Below, piece by piece: positions 19,462 through 30,399 of a stretch of DNA of 64,000 bases. The number at the start of each line of letters is the position of its first letter. Position 1 is the first letter of the stretch. Location: contig WEDG01005280.1 of assembly GCA_017591395.1 (NCBI GenBank), forward strand, positions 1-64,000, given 5' to 3'. The DNA comes from Schistocephalus solidus. Taxonomy: Eukaryota; Platyhelminthes; Cestoda; Diphyllobothriidea; Diphyllobothriidae. The notes under the pieces were generated by a model. The model did no database searches. It was given only the letters and a program-made list of their open reading frames with translations, and had not been told where the DNA came from. The position numbers and the translations under genes were made by a program.

Positions 19462-22400
19462 ATGGCATTCCAGTCGGTTGTACGCGCTATTCTTCCGCGG
19501 CTCCGTGTGAGCCCGTCTAATTTTTCTCCCGTTCAAATTCGATTGCTTAGCACATCTCAAGTCAATTGTTCTGGTGGACCCTCTTTTAAACACATCCTCA
19601 ATCATAATGATCTTTCTGATGATACTAAAAAACAGATCGAGTCAGAAGTCAGAGACACTCTGAAGGTATACGTTCACCAGTAATTCCTACTTAAGAGGAT
19701 TGGCTTCCGTATGGCTGGAACGAGACTGACAAATATGATGACATATACAAGTATAAAGTTGGAACATTTATTATGACAGTCATTGTCACATTTGGCTTCG
19801 CCTACCAGATGTGGTATAGACCTAGAGGCTTGTAAGTTTCCTATTTGTCTTTTAAAATTTTTTATCATCTACGAATTTAATTGTATGACGCCTATGCTTG
19901 GCTTATTTAATTCCTGTTTGTACCTGCTATGCATGTGGTTATGCCTGATCTAGTCGGCCTAGATGACATTGGTCATCGTATCCATCCACGCGTGACAGGT
20001 TAAGGCAGTGAATCTCAAAAACTCGATCCGTTCTCCTCCAGCGACTGCAATAAAATATTGATGGTCCAAGAGTCACATCAGGTTTCGCATCGCAGGCATC
20101 GAATCGGGTATCGGTGCCTGATCGAGGGAAACAGCATTTGACAATAGGACGAACAAGGAAAAACTTATCCAAACCACTCACTCGTCTTTCTTAGGTAGCT
20201 TAATATCTCCTTGTGGTGCTGTCGCTGTGATTACCGACAGTTTATTTGGAGCCGAATTCAACGTGCTTCATTCGAAGGCTGATTCCCAGACACCTCAGCA
20301 TTCACTATCGGTCGCACGGGTGCCCTATTAACGCGGATATTTGCGTCGTTGCATATGTCGTGTAGGTCAAAAAACGCTGTATGATGACTGTGAAAACCCA
20401 ACGAATTGTATTGACCCGGAGATGTTGTCCAATCTCCAGCAGCCTGGGTACTTGAAACTGTCAACTCCTTTAGGTTGACAGCTATCAATCCCTATGTGTG
20501 CATTTTCTCGGTCAGAGATGTAACCAGTCTCAATTGATAAACGGATTGCTCTAGCAAGCTCACTCACCCTCGAAACCTGTCCATAAGTCATCAAAGCTCG
20601 GGCTACCAGGGTGATGTCACCGTACTTAAGATCAGTCATCTTGCTCCCGCATGTGAATTGGGCATTGTAAAAACTCTATATGACTCCTCCGATAACTAGT
20701 GTTATTTAGCAGAATGGGCTCCATGCGACAATTTTATCGCACACGTGCTCGAATATCGAACAACTAGAAGAAATTGTTGCCCGCTAGAATTTTTATAATA
20801 ATTAATTGATTATAAGTCTTCAAAATGGTGGTAGTCTTTGTCAGCATATCGTCTGTTTACATTATCTGTTATCGGTTTTTCTGACAGCCAGGGTTGGACC
20901 CTGCGGCGATGTCAACAAAGAAGATGTCTGGCTGTTGCTATTGCCAGTGGCGAAAATCCGGAATGTGTCATAGTGTGATAATTTTGTCGGTGTATTTACG
21001 CCCAGTTGTGCATCTGACATGCTTCGGTCTCGCCCACGAGTTACGCGTACCCGGCAATCGCCTTTAAATGGCACTGGCAGAAATTTGTAGCGATATCGAT
21101 TAGGTCTGTGTATCGTTTCTTATTTCCTACATTGAAGACAGATACAAGGATATCCGTACCTCAGTCATAATAACTGAGCCCCTTTGCTCGGGTAGCTCAT
21201 AGGCATAGGGTGCCACAGTGTCGGCACATGGCCGAACGAAGACCTTTTGCATGTACGAGGTTGGGATAGTTAACCGTATGACCACCGTCACAGGTTTCCG
21301 CTGTCGAAGGTATATGAAATTTCTCCCATGCATCTTGTGGATGACTCGAAATGTTTGATTGACGTCTATTCGCTGGCCCCTAGTCGACCAGGTGTATCAT
21401 GGTTGTTTTTAAGATTGATTTGTTCCTTACCTCGATTTAGCCAAGCACACTTGTGACCGGGAGACAGTTTATATCGGTCGAAAACATCTGAAAGAGGAAT
21501 CTATCCTTATTCTGACTGCTTAGCACGTTCACGCAACATCAGAGTTCCTTTGACATAAGAGTTAATTGCTGAGGTTTCCATGAGATGGAAATGTAAGAAT
21601 TAACTCCTGTCGACAGGTAGTACTTCGGAAAGTCGACTCCTAACGCAATTGTAGTTCACCTGGTCGACAGCGGTTCGCCAGATAGATTTACCAAGCCCAT
21701 TCCTGTCATTAAAGTCTAGCAGCAGCCATTGTTCTACGTCAAGGAGATATTTCAACCAATTCCTGCAACCGCGAGTAGGTTCTTCATTTTGCCAGTCGGC
21801 AGGTAATGTTGGTGCGCCCATGGAGATGTCCCGGATGTCCGCAAAAGGACCTTTCAGTTGTAAATAAGCCAGCCAGCATTTTTTCTCAAGTGATCACTGC
21901 ATTGCTTGTTTGTCGCAAGGTGCCTTCTGCCCCCCTGTCAGCCAGTAGTCGTCGTCCACCGCTGTGCTATGCATTAATGTGACAGCTGACTGCCAGTCTT
22001 GATTTCTCGTGAGCCCGAATCGGAGACTTGTCTTCAGTCAGACAACAGACCTCCAAATTGTACTGATAAGGACTAGGGTACAGAAACGTCTACTTATATC
22101 GGCATCCGATATCAGAAGTACGTTCTTGATTGAGTAATCCAGCCCGCATACTATTCGCCCGTGCCAATGGACCGGAGTTGTTAAGCTTGTCAGTTCCCGC
22201 GGAGGCCGTAGCATGAAATATAATACTTGAATCGACATTTTCAGGCAGTGGCATGGAAATCTGTGGTACAGGAAGCTTTCCAACCAGACGCCTTCTTTTG
22301 CTCTCGCTCAAGAACCAATCCACCGCAATATGGTGACAAGCAACCTGGTCGTTCGTGGCCACAATGTCGCAGTTTCATCGTCGGGCTTTGTGGTATTTGG

Positions 22401-23595
22401 TAGACAATCGGCGTGTCATCCTTCCGCGCCCTGGTAGCAACGTCGCTTCTGGTCCGCGACTACTTATTCGTCAGATCCAAGAGCCTGCTTACTTAACAGC
22501 TTATTTTCGCCGAAGGCCGTTCCGTTCTCATTCACCTGTGGATGAACTTGGTAGTTGGCATATAGGCTATTTTAATACGTTTTTATTGTTTTTAAATTTA
22601 AATCGATTAGGGGTTACATTATACACCATATTGGCAGTGCAGGTACTAGCTAAAAGCCCACATACGTGTTTCTTGTTTCTGTCGCTGCGAGGGCTACAGT
22701 CAATCAGTGGATACCCCAGTGTTCCCCATGCGCTTTCTGGTAGATACTTCCGTTTAAACTCGTTTTTAAATTTTCTCAGAAATTTGCCGCTAACTTAAAG
22801 TAAATTAGTCCGAGTTAACGTTTATATGCACAGACCGATAGGTGATATAAAAATATTCAGGCCGTTGTCCGCTTTGGCTGATAGACTTCGGCCCAACTAT
22901 TTCCTTATCAACTTTCACTCTGTGACTATAAACCTTAATTCAGATTGATTTACTCTAAGCTAGTGATTAATTTCTGAGAAAATTAACTAACATTACATTT
23001 ATTAGCTTTGTCAATCTAGCAGTGATTTTAGCATTGATTTTGGATTTCTGTGGTTCGCAATATTTTGCTGCGCCCGTCTACCGCGGTAACAGTTTTTCTT
23101 TTTAGGAGCCTCGACTCCAATTCTCTCTCTTAATTTTTTACGAATTTTCGTTTGTTGTGGCTTTTGCTTTATTGACAAATGGGTACACCTAACTTTCTAA
23201 ATACGCCACCTTTTCTTTTTAATCTTGATCCCAATTTATTGCCTTTATCGGTAATTTCCTTAGTCGTCTAAGGAAACTCTATTTAGATGCGCCCTCTTAT
23301 CCGGGTGCCGAGTAGTATACTGTTTTCAAAACTACTCTTCGTAATTTTTAACTTGGTACCTGCATATATTCTTTTAAAACCTATATGCAATCAAAATCTT
23401 CATACTCTTGCTCATTCCTCTAAAAATTTCGTGCCTCCTAGAGAAAATGAGTGGGCAAGGCGTGAGGCTTTTCTCGAATTGGAGCGCCGCAGACTTCTTG
23501 GTCTTCCTCTTGTTGATCCCAATCTAATCCCACCGGAGCGCGTGAAACTGCCATCCAAAGAAGAATTGGGGCCTGACTACAAGATCATCATTTGA
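19462..23595 (+). CDS. NDUFB11: NADH dehydrogenase [ubiquinone] 1 beta subcomplex subunit 11 (complex I ESSS subunit)
   Basis: Three exons, 19462-19665, 19698-19831 and 23442-23595, join to 163 codons with every junction in phase (0, then 2) and GT-AG introns of 32 and 3610 nt. The start is the first ATG of an arginine-rich presequence (MAFQSVVRAILPRLRVSPSN) with a RLLSTS cleavage-type end, as expected for import into mitochondria. Exon 2 gives YGWNETDKYDDIYKYK, matching the HGYDxDPVxDxWNMR segment of animal NDUFB11, then one membrane helix GTFIMTVIVTFGFAYQMWY. Exon 3 gives NEWARREAFLELERRRLLGL and PLVDPNLIPPERVKLP, matching the EWSRREAERLVxYREANGLPxxxxNxxDPSKIxLPE end. Human NDUFB11 is 153 residues, so the length fits. 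The protein is a single-pass accessory subunit of the proton-pumping arm of complex I, with no catalytic residues. Transcript data are needed only to confirm the splice points. Confidence 0.88.
19666..19697 (+). other. 32-nt intron of NDUFB11
   Basis: The donor AAG|GTATAC and acceptor TTAAGAG|GATTGG keep the frame (phase 0). Reading through instead gives VYVHQ and a stop, while removing 32 nt restores the conserved DWLPYGW segment. An acceptor two bases earlier (30 nt) would shift the frame. Very short introns are well known in flatworms. Confidence 0.8.
19832..23441 (+). other. Intron 2 of NDUFB11 (3.6 kb)
   Basis: The donor is GGCTT|GTAAGT and the acceptor is TGCCTCCTAG|A after a pyrimidine-rich stretch. 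The interior shows no LINE or SINE that I recognise. It does hold an unusual number of short minus-strand frames between about 22362 and 20258 (for example 22362-22090, 21821-21600, 20639-20367) with protein-like composition but no motif. A plus-strand frame of 147 codons (22355-22798) overlaps one of them. None is called as a gene. Confidence 0.6.
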
Positions 23596-23876
23596 TTGGT
23601 CTATATTCATGGTCGAACCATCTTTTAGCTATTTCGTAGCCTTTAACTTTGTAATTATAATATTTCCTCTGAGTTTATCGTAAAGTTTCGGTATTTTGTG
23701 GACTTCCATTAAATCCGCCTGTTAAGCCAATTATCCGAAAATCCACGCATTTTTATGCGTTCTACAACTTCCGTAAGTAAGACTTAAGTTTAATTTAACT
23801 GGTTCATTTATGCGACCGTCATTCCGCTCGTTATGCCGACAATTTGATGAAAAAAATTAAACTAGGTTGAATTGTT
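23596..23876 (+). other. 3' flank of NDUFB11
   Basis: No AATAAA follows the stop closely. The variant ATTAAA at 23708-23713 is the best candidate polyadenylation signal, 113 bases downstream. Nothing else is seen. Confidence 0.35.
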
Positions 23877-24130
23877 TCAGATTTACCAATGCGGACACAG
23901 ACAAGGGAGACTGGAATGGCCATTTCTGGCTCACTAGCCGTCATCTTCCAGTCATTCCCAACCCCAAGTGGTGTCCCACCCATAAATGGACATTCCAGTT
24001 TCTCTTTTCGGCATTGTTAATCTGCCTTTACTACTACTAGCCGCTGTGCGGCTGCTGGTAGTGAGCTTTAAGGCAGAACGGGATGAGTGACTTCCCTAAC
24101 GGATTGGTAAGCGTTCATCAACGAATGTCA
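23877..24130 (-). mobile_element. tRNA-headed SINE (family 1), partial inverted pair
   Basis: The first half is the SINE body on the minus strand (GACAAGGGAGACTGGAATGG, CACTAGCCGTCAT, CCAGTCATTCCCAACCCCAA) without the tRNA head. At about 23990 it changes to the plus orientation (CATTCCAGTTTCTC, TTTTCGGCATTGTTAATCTG) and continues into the tail block ACTACTAGCCGCTGTGCGGC to GCGTTCATCAACGAATG. Two copies in opposite orientation therefore meet here. Confidence 0.7.
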
Positions 24131-24143
24131 ATATTCCCGATCT

Positions 24144-24345
24144 TAACCGGCGAGGAGGCCGTGGCTCAATGGCTAAAACGTTGAACTTCTGATCAACAGG
24201 TCGCGTGTTCGAGTCTGCGCTGGGGCACCATCTGGAGTTGGGTATGGCTGGCTGATGACGGCAAGTGAGCCAGAAATGACCATTCCAGTTTCCCTTGCCT
24301 TTTTCGGCACTAATGAGGGATTTTGTCAAATTTTCATAATTCAAT
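24144..24345 (+). mobile_element. tRNA-headed SINE (family 1), plus copy
   Basis: The tRNA-like head has an A-box (GTGGCTCAATGGCTAAAAC) and a B-box (GTGTTCGAGTCTGC), and between them GAACTTCTGATCAAC can form an anticodon arm with a CTTCTGA loop, which would place TCT (arginine) at the anticodon. The tRNA-unrelated body follows: GGTATGGCTGGCTGATGACG, GCCAGAAATGACCATTCCAG, TCCCTTGCCTTTTTCGGC. Related copies lie at 31.0, 35.5, 35.8, 39.4 and 60.6 kb. The head supplies an internal RNA polymerase III promoter. The acceptor stem is degraded, so this is not a working tRNA gene. Confidence 0.75.
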
Positions 24346-24360
24346 TTACCCAGTTGTGAA

Positions 24361-24530
24361 AAACTCGGCGTCATCGGTGGGACTGCAGTCAACGACAGCA
24401 AGGGGAAGGCTTTAGTAGAGCAACGCTCTAGCCAACTGAGCTACGAGGCCCCCACCGGAAGCCGTGTGTTTAATCACACTTGCTGGCATGGGTTCGAATC
24501 CCACCGAGGCCACAGAGTTTTTCAAGATTT
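24361..24530. mobile_element. tRNA-headed SINE (family 2), scrambled copy
   Basis: The left half is on the minus strand: reading backwards gives GGCCTCGTAGCTCAGTTGGC, a clear A-box, then CTAGAGCGTTG and TAAAGCCTTCCCCTTGCTG. The right half is on the plus strand: GGCATGGGTTCGAATCCCAC, a clear B-box, then CGAGGCCACAGAGTTTTTCA. The two boxes therefore point in opposite directions, so part of the element was inverted or two truncated copies joined. The intact order is seen at 24700-24840. Confidence 0.65.
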
Positions 24531-24699
24531 GGTCGAATTAATTATTCAAAGCTGCCAAAATACTCTACTAATTAATTGTGTCTGGTGGATTCTAGATTGA
24601 TTGCTTAGGAAATCCTGCTTGGGAATTCAGCTTACTGTATGTGAATTGGTGGATTCCATACGTTGCAGTAGGCTGGGCGTGTAACTTGAACCAAGTGTG

Positions 24700-24963
24700 A
24701 TTAAACTCACAGCTCCCGGTGGAGCCTCGTTTCCCAGTTAGCTAGATCGTTAGCTGTACTAAAGCCTTCCCCTTGCTGATGTAGCTTCGAATTTCATCGC
24801 GGCCTCCAAGTTTTTCGAAACTGGGTCGATTGAATTTTGTCGGCATTGTTCATCTGCCCTTTATACTACTAGCCGCTGTGCTGCTGCCTATGGCACTCGA
24901 GAGTGAATTCCAAGCCAGAATGGGTGGAGGGAGTTCCGTTAGCGGTCAGTGAGCGTTCATCAA
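24700..24963 (+). mobile_element. tRNA-headed SINE (family 2), plus copy, followed by family 1 tail
   Basis: In one direction: TGTGATTAAACTCACAGCTC, GGTGGAGCCTCG, CCAGTTAGCTAGATCGTTAG (A-box region), TAAAGCCTTCCCCTTGCTG, TTCGAATTTCATCGCGGCCT (degraded B-box), CCAAGTTTTTCGAAACTGGG. After about 24838 the family 1 tail begins (TCGGCATTGTTCATCTGCCC to GAGCGTTCATCAACAC). It is older than the family 1 copies near 35.5 kb, judging by the box decay. Confidence 0.65.
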
Positions 24964-27900
24964 CACTTGACCAGCTTTTTAAGTCCCATGCCGCAGAATT
25001 CTATTATTTTCTATCTAAAGTTACTCGTTAACAATCTTCACAAAATTCACCTCTACTGTTTGCGCAGTCTCAAGCATCCTATGTGTACTAGCACATCTAT
25101 GATCTCTTGAATAAAGCTTATTTCTGCCGTATGCGGGCTGGATTTTGCTATGAAAGCTTGGTACTCCTGTAAGGCCTTCAAATTCCTGCTATTTTGGTTG
25201 TTCACTAGATTTTTAAAACTTTCTCTCCACCCGAGTATGCTGGCCCGTGACTTCTCCTAGACAGCCGCACTTTTTGGTCCACGATGGATGTGCATAAATT
25301 GTTCTTCAACTGAGGTATTCAGGACTTTTAGGCTCGTTTACCAAGTCCGTGGTAAACTTCTGCGGTACTTGACTGTTTACGATAGGAGGCGGTGACCCCA
25401 GCGTTACCAATTGGACCGGGGTCAAACTTTCGTTTCTGCGCCCTCAATGTTTATAGCTTATCGGTCATCACACCACTTATTGGGAAACTTTCTATCTGTC
25501 GAGCTGACTTTCTTCACAGGAAAAAAAATTGGTGTAATATGGACATCTTTCCACATGTGGCCAGGAGACCGATTTTCATGCTGAAGATTGCAAATCATCT
25601 GCCGGCTGAAGTCTTGGCTCTCTAACATAGCTCGAAAATCTGTATCGACATTGGCATTTAATCATCTTACTTCGTAATTTTCAACGTGGGCGCGGTACAC
25701 GGATAATGCCAAGCTAAGATGGTCTTTGTGGCGAGCGTGAATGCAGTGGAAAACTATTTGCGCCCTGTTGCATTAAGAAGCCCCGTGACGATTAAAGGTA
25801 ATCCAAAAGCCGTCTTTTTTTTCTAATTCGCTGAGGCATTCAATCCCATTAATCGCAAATTTTTGCGGTTGATAATATAGCTGAACGGTGCAAAGGCAAA
25901 GCTTTCTTCCCGTGGTCGAAGCCTGTTTCCGCTCTATTCCGTGTTCTAATCCTCAACCTCCCTTGTGACCGAGTGTTCTGCGACGAGGCATTTTTGCCCA
26001 TCCTGTCTAACCATAACACTGACTATTCTTAGCGAGGCTGGTGTGGGCGTCTGATGTCAGCTTTTAGACGCCGGCACCTTGCCAATACTAAGCCACGAAG
26101 ACCTATGGGGTTATACCATTAAGTCAGCTGGTTTGTTCACTATCCTCGTTAAAACCAACTTGTCTCCGAGGTGCGCTTCTAACCAGGCTAATCCACCTGT
26201 CGGGATTAACAGTACCCGGCGTTAGAAGGTTAACAGTTTCAAATGTCAGAAACAGTCTGTTGTCCAGCGAAATTTGGCAATATTGTAAGGAAATCTAGCC
26301 AGTCCGAAAGAGTTTCATAGGAAAAATTTCTTACTTTATATTAACGCTGATACCCCACCATTCTCCACGCGAAGCAGTAGTGTTCGATCTAATCCTTAGC
26401 ATAACATTGTCCCTTTAGGTGGTTCTTGGGCCGGTTTTCGGTCTGCTACCATTGACTCGCGTTCTCTGCTTTAGGTCTGTACGCCCCTGTATGGTTGTAC
26501 GGCGTGTTCGATGCTTTCTCCTTTCGCGCTACTTGTACTTGAGAAATGGCTTTGTACCACAGGTTATTCTAAAAATGGAAACAGGCGAAGGTAGATTTGC
26601 GCTTGTCCACTTACAAAATGGATTAGGCTTACCTGAAGAGTAGGATCTGTCAAAATTCGACCACCCAGATGGGCCCACTGGGTGAGGGGGCTTGATTTTC
26701 GAAGGAGACACGATCACTGAAACGAGAGCTTTGTTAGCCTGATATTTCGAATGCTCACTCGAATCCATTCTCAGAGACAGAGTCATAAGGGTATTAGATT
26801 GCCCAGGCACTCACCTTTTCGCTTCTATTAGGCTCGAGTTTCCCAAAACGGACTTTCCTCGACTCAGCTTTCGGTGTGTTAACGCTAACAAGTCTATTGG
26901 ACATGTAGACCATCCTAACATCTCCAGTCAGTTGGCATCCATATCTTCTCTGCTGAGAGTTTCATTGTTGCTTTCTCATAAATGACAGGCTTGGGCTTTT
27001 TCATCAGTCTTGAGCCGAAATTCGTTCGTAGAGACTGTGGAGATTGTGAAATTTGAGTGCTCGATGGCATCATCATTCGAGAAGCTGCACTTATCATTGA
27101 CGGTGAGTTCTGCGAGGAGCTTGAGAAAGGCAAGCTTTTTCAGGGGTCTGTTTATCACACTTGATAGTCACCAATCCACTTGGCTATGCTTGTCATATGG
27201 TGTCCGAAAGTTAGAGTCGCTCAGGCCTCCATTGTCGTCTCTCAGTTGCATTCCCAACTAAAGTCCTGGTGCGGTCTGTAAAGAGTATGTCTCCGAATTA
27301 AATGTCCCGTGACATCTAACACGTCAAAGGCAACCATCAAGCCTGTCTTTATGGGCACTATGTGGACTCCTCCCCAAATCTGGTGCATCAAGTTTTCTTA
27401 TTAATTGATGTCGCATGACTGTCTCCGCTACTGTTTATTTGTAAGTAAGCGTGTAATTATGATACGCACCTCTAGGAGAAAATCACGCTCTATTGTTCTC
27501 TTAGTCAACTGGGCTGGCCATTTATGGAGGCACCTTTAGTTAGACACAACCGGCGCATGCAAGGCCAGTGTCTTCACAACTTTACTGAAATCATTTTCCG
27601 TAACATAAATCAAAGCCAGAGGACCGGAACGTTCCTGCTTTTTGTTTTGTTAGGATGAGTTATCCGGTTCAAGTGACCCCGTGCAATTTAAGACTTCAGT
27701 TTACAAGTTAATAGTATGACCCTGGAAGTCGGTGCTTAATATCGGCATGCCAGAAGTATAACTACTATAAACATGCCTATTCCACGCCAGAAGGATTCTA
27801 CATTCGAGGTGATCTCTACCGCTAGTTACAAAGGGCTCTGCATCTATGGCGCCACATGGTCGATATGGGCTATTTCGTCACCGATATATTAACTCAATTC

Positions 27901-28394
27901 CGGTTATTCCCATCCACTCATTTTTTTCGAAAAAGAGACCTTGCCTCCCCAATGACCGATGAAGTGCTTGTTCCTCCTTAAAATAGTCTATTCTCGTCGT
28001 GGTGATCATCTTCTGATGATTGATGGAAACATGGAGCGACAGGCCCATAGCAATTGGCTTGGATCGAAGTTTCCTACTTCCACATGTTTGGTTGATAAAA
28101 TGTTTACGGGTGGTGGACAGCCATTTCCTTGTAGAACTTATTAAATATGTTTAACTGAGTGATCCAATATACTTCGTAGGATTAATTGACAAAGGGAATG
28201 CTATTGAAGTATATAAGAATTTACTAAGGCGTTACGATGGAGTGTGTTGAATTGTATCGAGTTGCCGTCATTAATTTGCTATATCGGAGCATAAGTAGGG
28301 TTTGGTTACCCCCTTTGCCACACACCTTCAAGTGGTCACACAGAAAAGACATGGAAGTTTGACCGAAGATCGTTCAAGATAAGGAAAATGCTCT
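24964..28394. other. 3.4-kb stretch, nothing recognised
   Basis: Short frames at 25392-25625, 26419-26643, 26529-26810 (minus), 26915-27158 (minus) and 27959-28144 lack motifs, splice partners or repeat partners. No RT, transposase or RNA gene is visible. Confidence 0.35.
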
Positions 28395-29860
28395 GAGACG
28401 TTGAACTCATTCTCTATCACCAGGTGCCAGCCCACTGCCCGAGCCGCTCAGTTGTCTGGTGCGAGGAATGGGTGCAGTGACTGGCGTAGCTGGGGATCTC
28501 ATCTGCTCGCGCTACATACACGACCTACTCTCCCAATACAAGCAGCCGAATTTCACTCGAAAGGTAGTCGACAGTTCGGGTCTCACGTTTTTGCAATCGC
28601 CATGGAGGTCACAATTAAGAAGGAATCATTTAAGACTTATTCTTAGTCCATTAATCTATTACTTCACACAAACACACACTGGGCTGCCTACGAGGTCTGA
28701 TTTGGATCATCATTTGGCCACCTTCCAAGCCACAGCTTTTAGTGCACCGTGATAATCTCAGGCTCGGATCACACATGCGGCAGAGAAGCCACATGGAGAA
28801 GGAGCCAAGGATCATCCTTCCCACTTACGTGAGTGGTGCCGATTTCGTGCCTTTGGTGTGTGAGGTTGGACGCGTTGCTGGTGAGGAGATATGCGGTACT
28901 GTCGGCGGTATTCTTCCGCAGGTTTTTGTGGAGCTACATGTGGTTAAGTAGGTCTATGCCGTCACTGAATGTGCTTGGGCAATTGAGGCGCGTGCGGTGG
29001 GTATATGCTGATGTTGCTAGCAGTGGCTCTCCAGTGTCTATGCGATGGATTCGCAAGTGATCGACCAGACCGATGCACGATGTGCATGTGCGATCGCAGT
29101 ATGGGGCAGGTTGGGATTGAGTCCCCATTGCTAGTGCTGGGGATTATAGTGAAAGGGTACTGGTTGGTTGGGCGTCGGGAGTCATCTCACCAGTGGTGCG
29201 AGTGGCAGGCGTGAGGATTGTGGTATTCGTCGTCGTAGGCGTTGTAATAAGGATGAGGGTTGAGGCGACGGTGATCGATGGCATTGGAGCTTTAGGAGTG
29301 TGATCACCGGTGGTAGGCATGGGTCTTTAATGCCCTGCGGCAGACAGGGAAGTCGTCACACGATGTCGTTTCGAGTGGCAAAAGCGACGCCAGTGTCGTT
29401 TCGCTCCGCCTTTGGACGGCTGCTCCAGGAGAAGGTTTAGCCGGCACCTACCTTCTCTGGCTGACTCTGCTCATCGAATCTGGTCTCACTGAGAGCAACA
29501 ATGTACACTTTGTAGCGACCAGTGTCTTTCTCTTGCCGGCCAGTTGCTCATCGGCTTGTCCAAAAGAGAACGAATATTTCAAGTTGCTTGAATGGTCGGA
29601 CTCATTGTAGCAGTCCATGGGGTGGGACAGGTGGATGGGGAGAAAGGTGTTGTTTGTTTGGTTATTTCGACCGTGAATTATATATCTGCAAGCCATGCTC
29701 AGCGTTTAAATGACGTCATCCCAGTATTTTCATAGGGCAGCTATGTTAGCCCTGTCCAGTAAGCAGTGTTATCCTTAGATATGGCTGCTTAGACGTCCCA
29801 GATGGCTGTCTAACTCCACTACGGGTCACGGCTTTATTTTGAAAAGCCATGCAGGGTTCT
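28395..29860 (-). mobile_element. LINE D, internally deleted copy
   Basis: On the minus strand, 29860-29541 matches the 5' region of the full LINE D copy (53870-54190). The segment 29540-29330 matches the first endonuclease segment, reading LLSVRPDSMSRVSQRR and the PVCRRALKT region, an antisense-of-frame shadow also seen at 53.8 kb. At about 29320 the sequence jumps to the Thr/Pro-rich linker before the zinc fingers. Then 29128-28934 reads YCDRTCTSCIGLVDHLRIHR and TRLNCPSTFSDGIDLLNHM, two decayed fingers. Finally 28750-28395 matches the LINE D 3' untranslated region. Nearly all of the endonuclease and all of the RT are missing, so it could only have moved with help from a full copy, or the deletion came later. 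Confidence 0.65.
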
Positions 29861-30095
29861 GAACAATCATTTCGGTATTAATTTGCTTGTTCAGTGACCA
29901 TAAGTTCCCTATGTAAGAAGATTAGACGCTTGAGCTCACGGAAGCATGGTGACGTTGAGCACAGGCCGTGGAGCTATGACCTTTCTCTTCCAGTTTAAAT
30001 GGGGTAAAATCAGACGGGTTCGGCTGGACTTGTTAATATTATGCCTCGTTTTTGAGGTATGTGATATGCAGATCATTTTGTCCTCTTATCTTTGC
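29861..30095. other. Intergenic stretch, nothing recognised
   Basis: Nothing coding or repeated is seen. Confidence 0.3.
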
Positions 30096-30116
30096 TTTCT
30101 TCTTTTAACTCGGTAA

Positions 30117-30340
30117 GGCAATGTTTTAAACCGGAGTCAGTAAATTTTATTGACAAAAAATGTTATGCCGATTCCTCTAACACAGAAGTCGTCCATCCTA
30201 TGCAACACGAAGCTTTGGAATCAATAAATCTCGAACTGGTAATCGTGAAGGCATATGAGAGGTATCCTATGATAACCAAGCAAACTAGGATGTTGAGGAA
30301 TCTACTGAAATATTTTGATAAGAGTGATGTTGCAAATTAG
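30117..30340 (+). CDS. Possible terminal coding exon of an unidentified gene
   Basis: An open frame ends with ALESINLELVIVKAYERYPM, then KQTRMLRNLLKYFDKSDVAN and TAG at 30338-30340. A long pyrimidine tract (TTTTGTCCTCTTATCTTTGC and on) leads to a CGGTAAG|G acceptor-like site at 30116/30117. An AATAAA lies at 30385-30390, 45 bases after the stop. Amphipathic helix-like composition, the acceptor and the poly(A) signal together suggest the last exon of a real gene whose other exons I could not find. I do not recognise the family. The frame could also be chance. Confidence 0.35.
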
Positions 30341-30384
30341 TCCTTTACCTTTGAGCTTGCAACGAATAGATTTTAAAAAATGTA

Positions 30385-30390
30385 AATAAA
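30385..30390 (+). promoter_or_regulatory. Candidate polyadenylation signal
   Basis: AATAAA 45 bases downstream of the stop codon of the possible terminal exon. Confidence 0.4.
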
Positions 30391-30399
30391 ACTAACCTT

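Noticed and set aside
22355..22798. 147-codon plus-strand frame in NDUFB11 intron 2
   Set aside because: It has no motif, is antisense to another frame of equal quality, and lies inside an intron. Likely chance.
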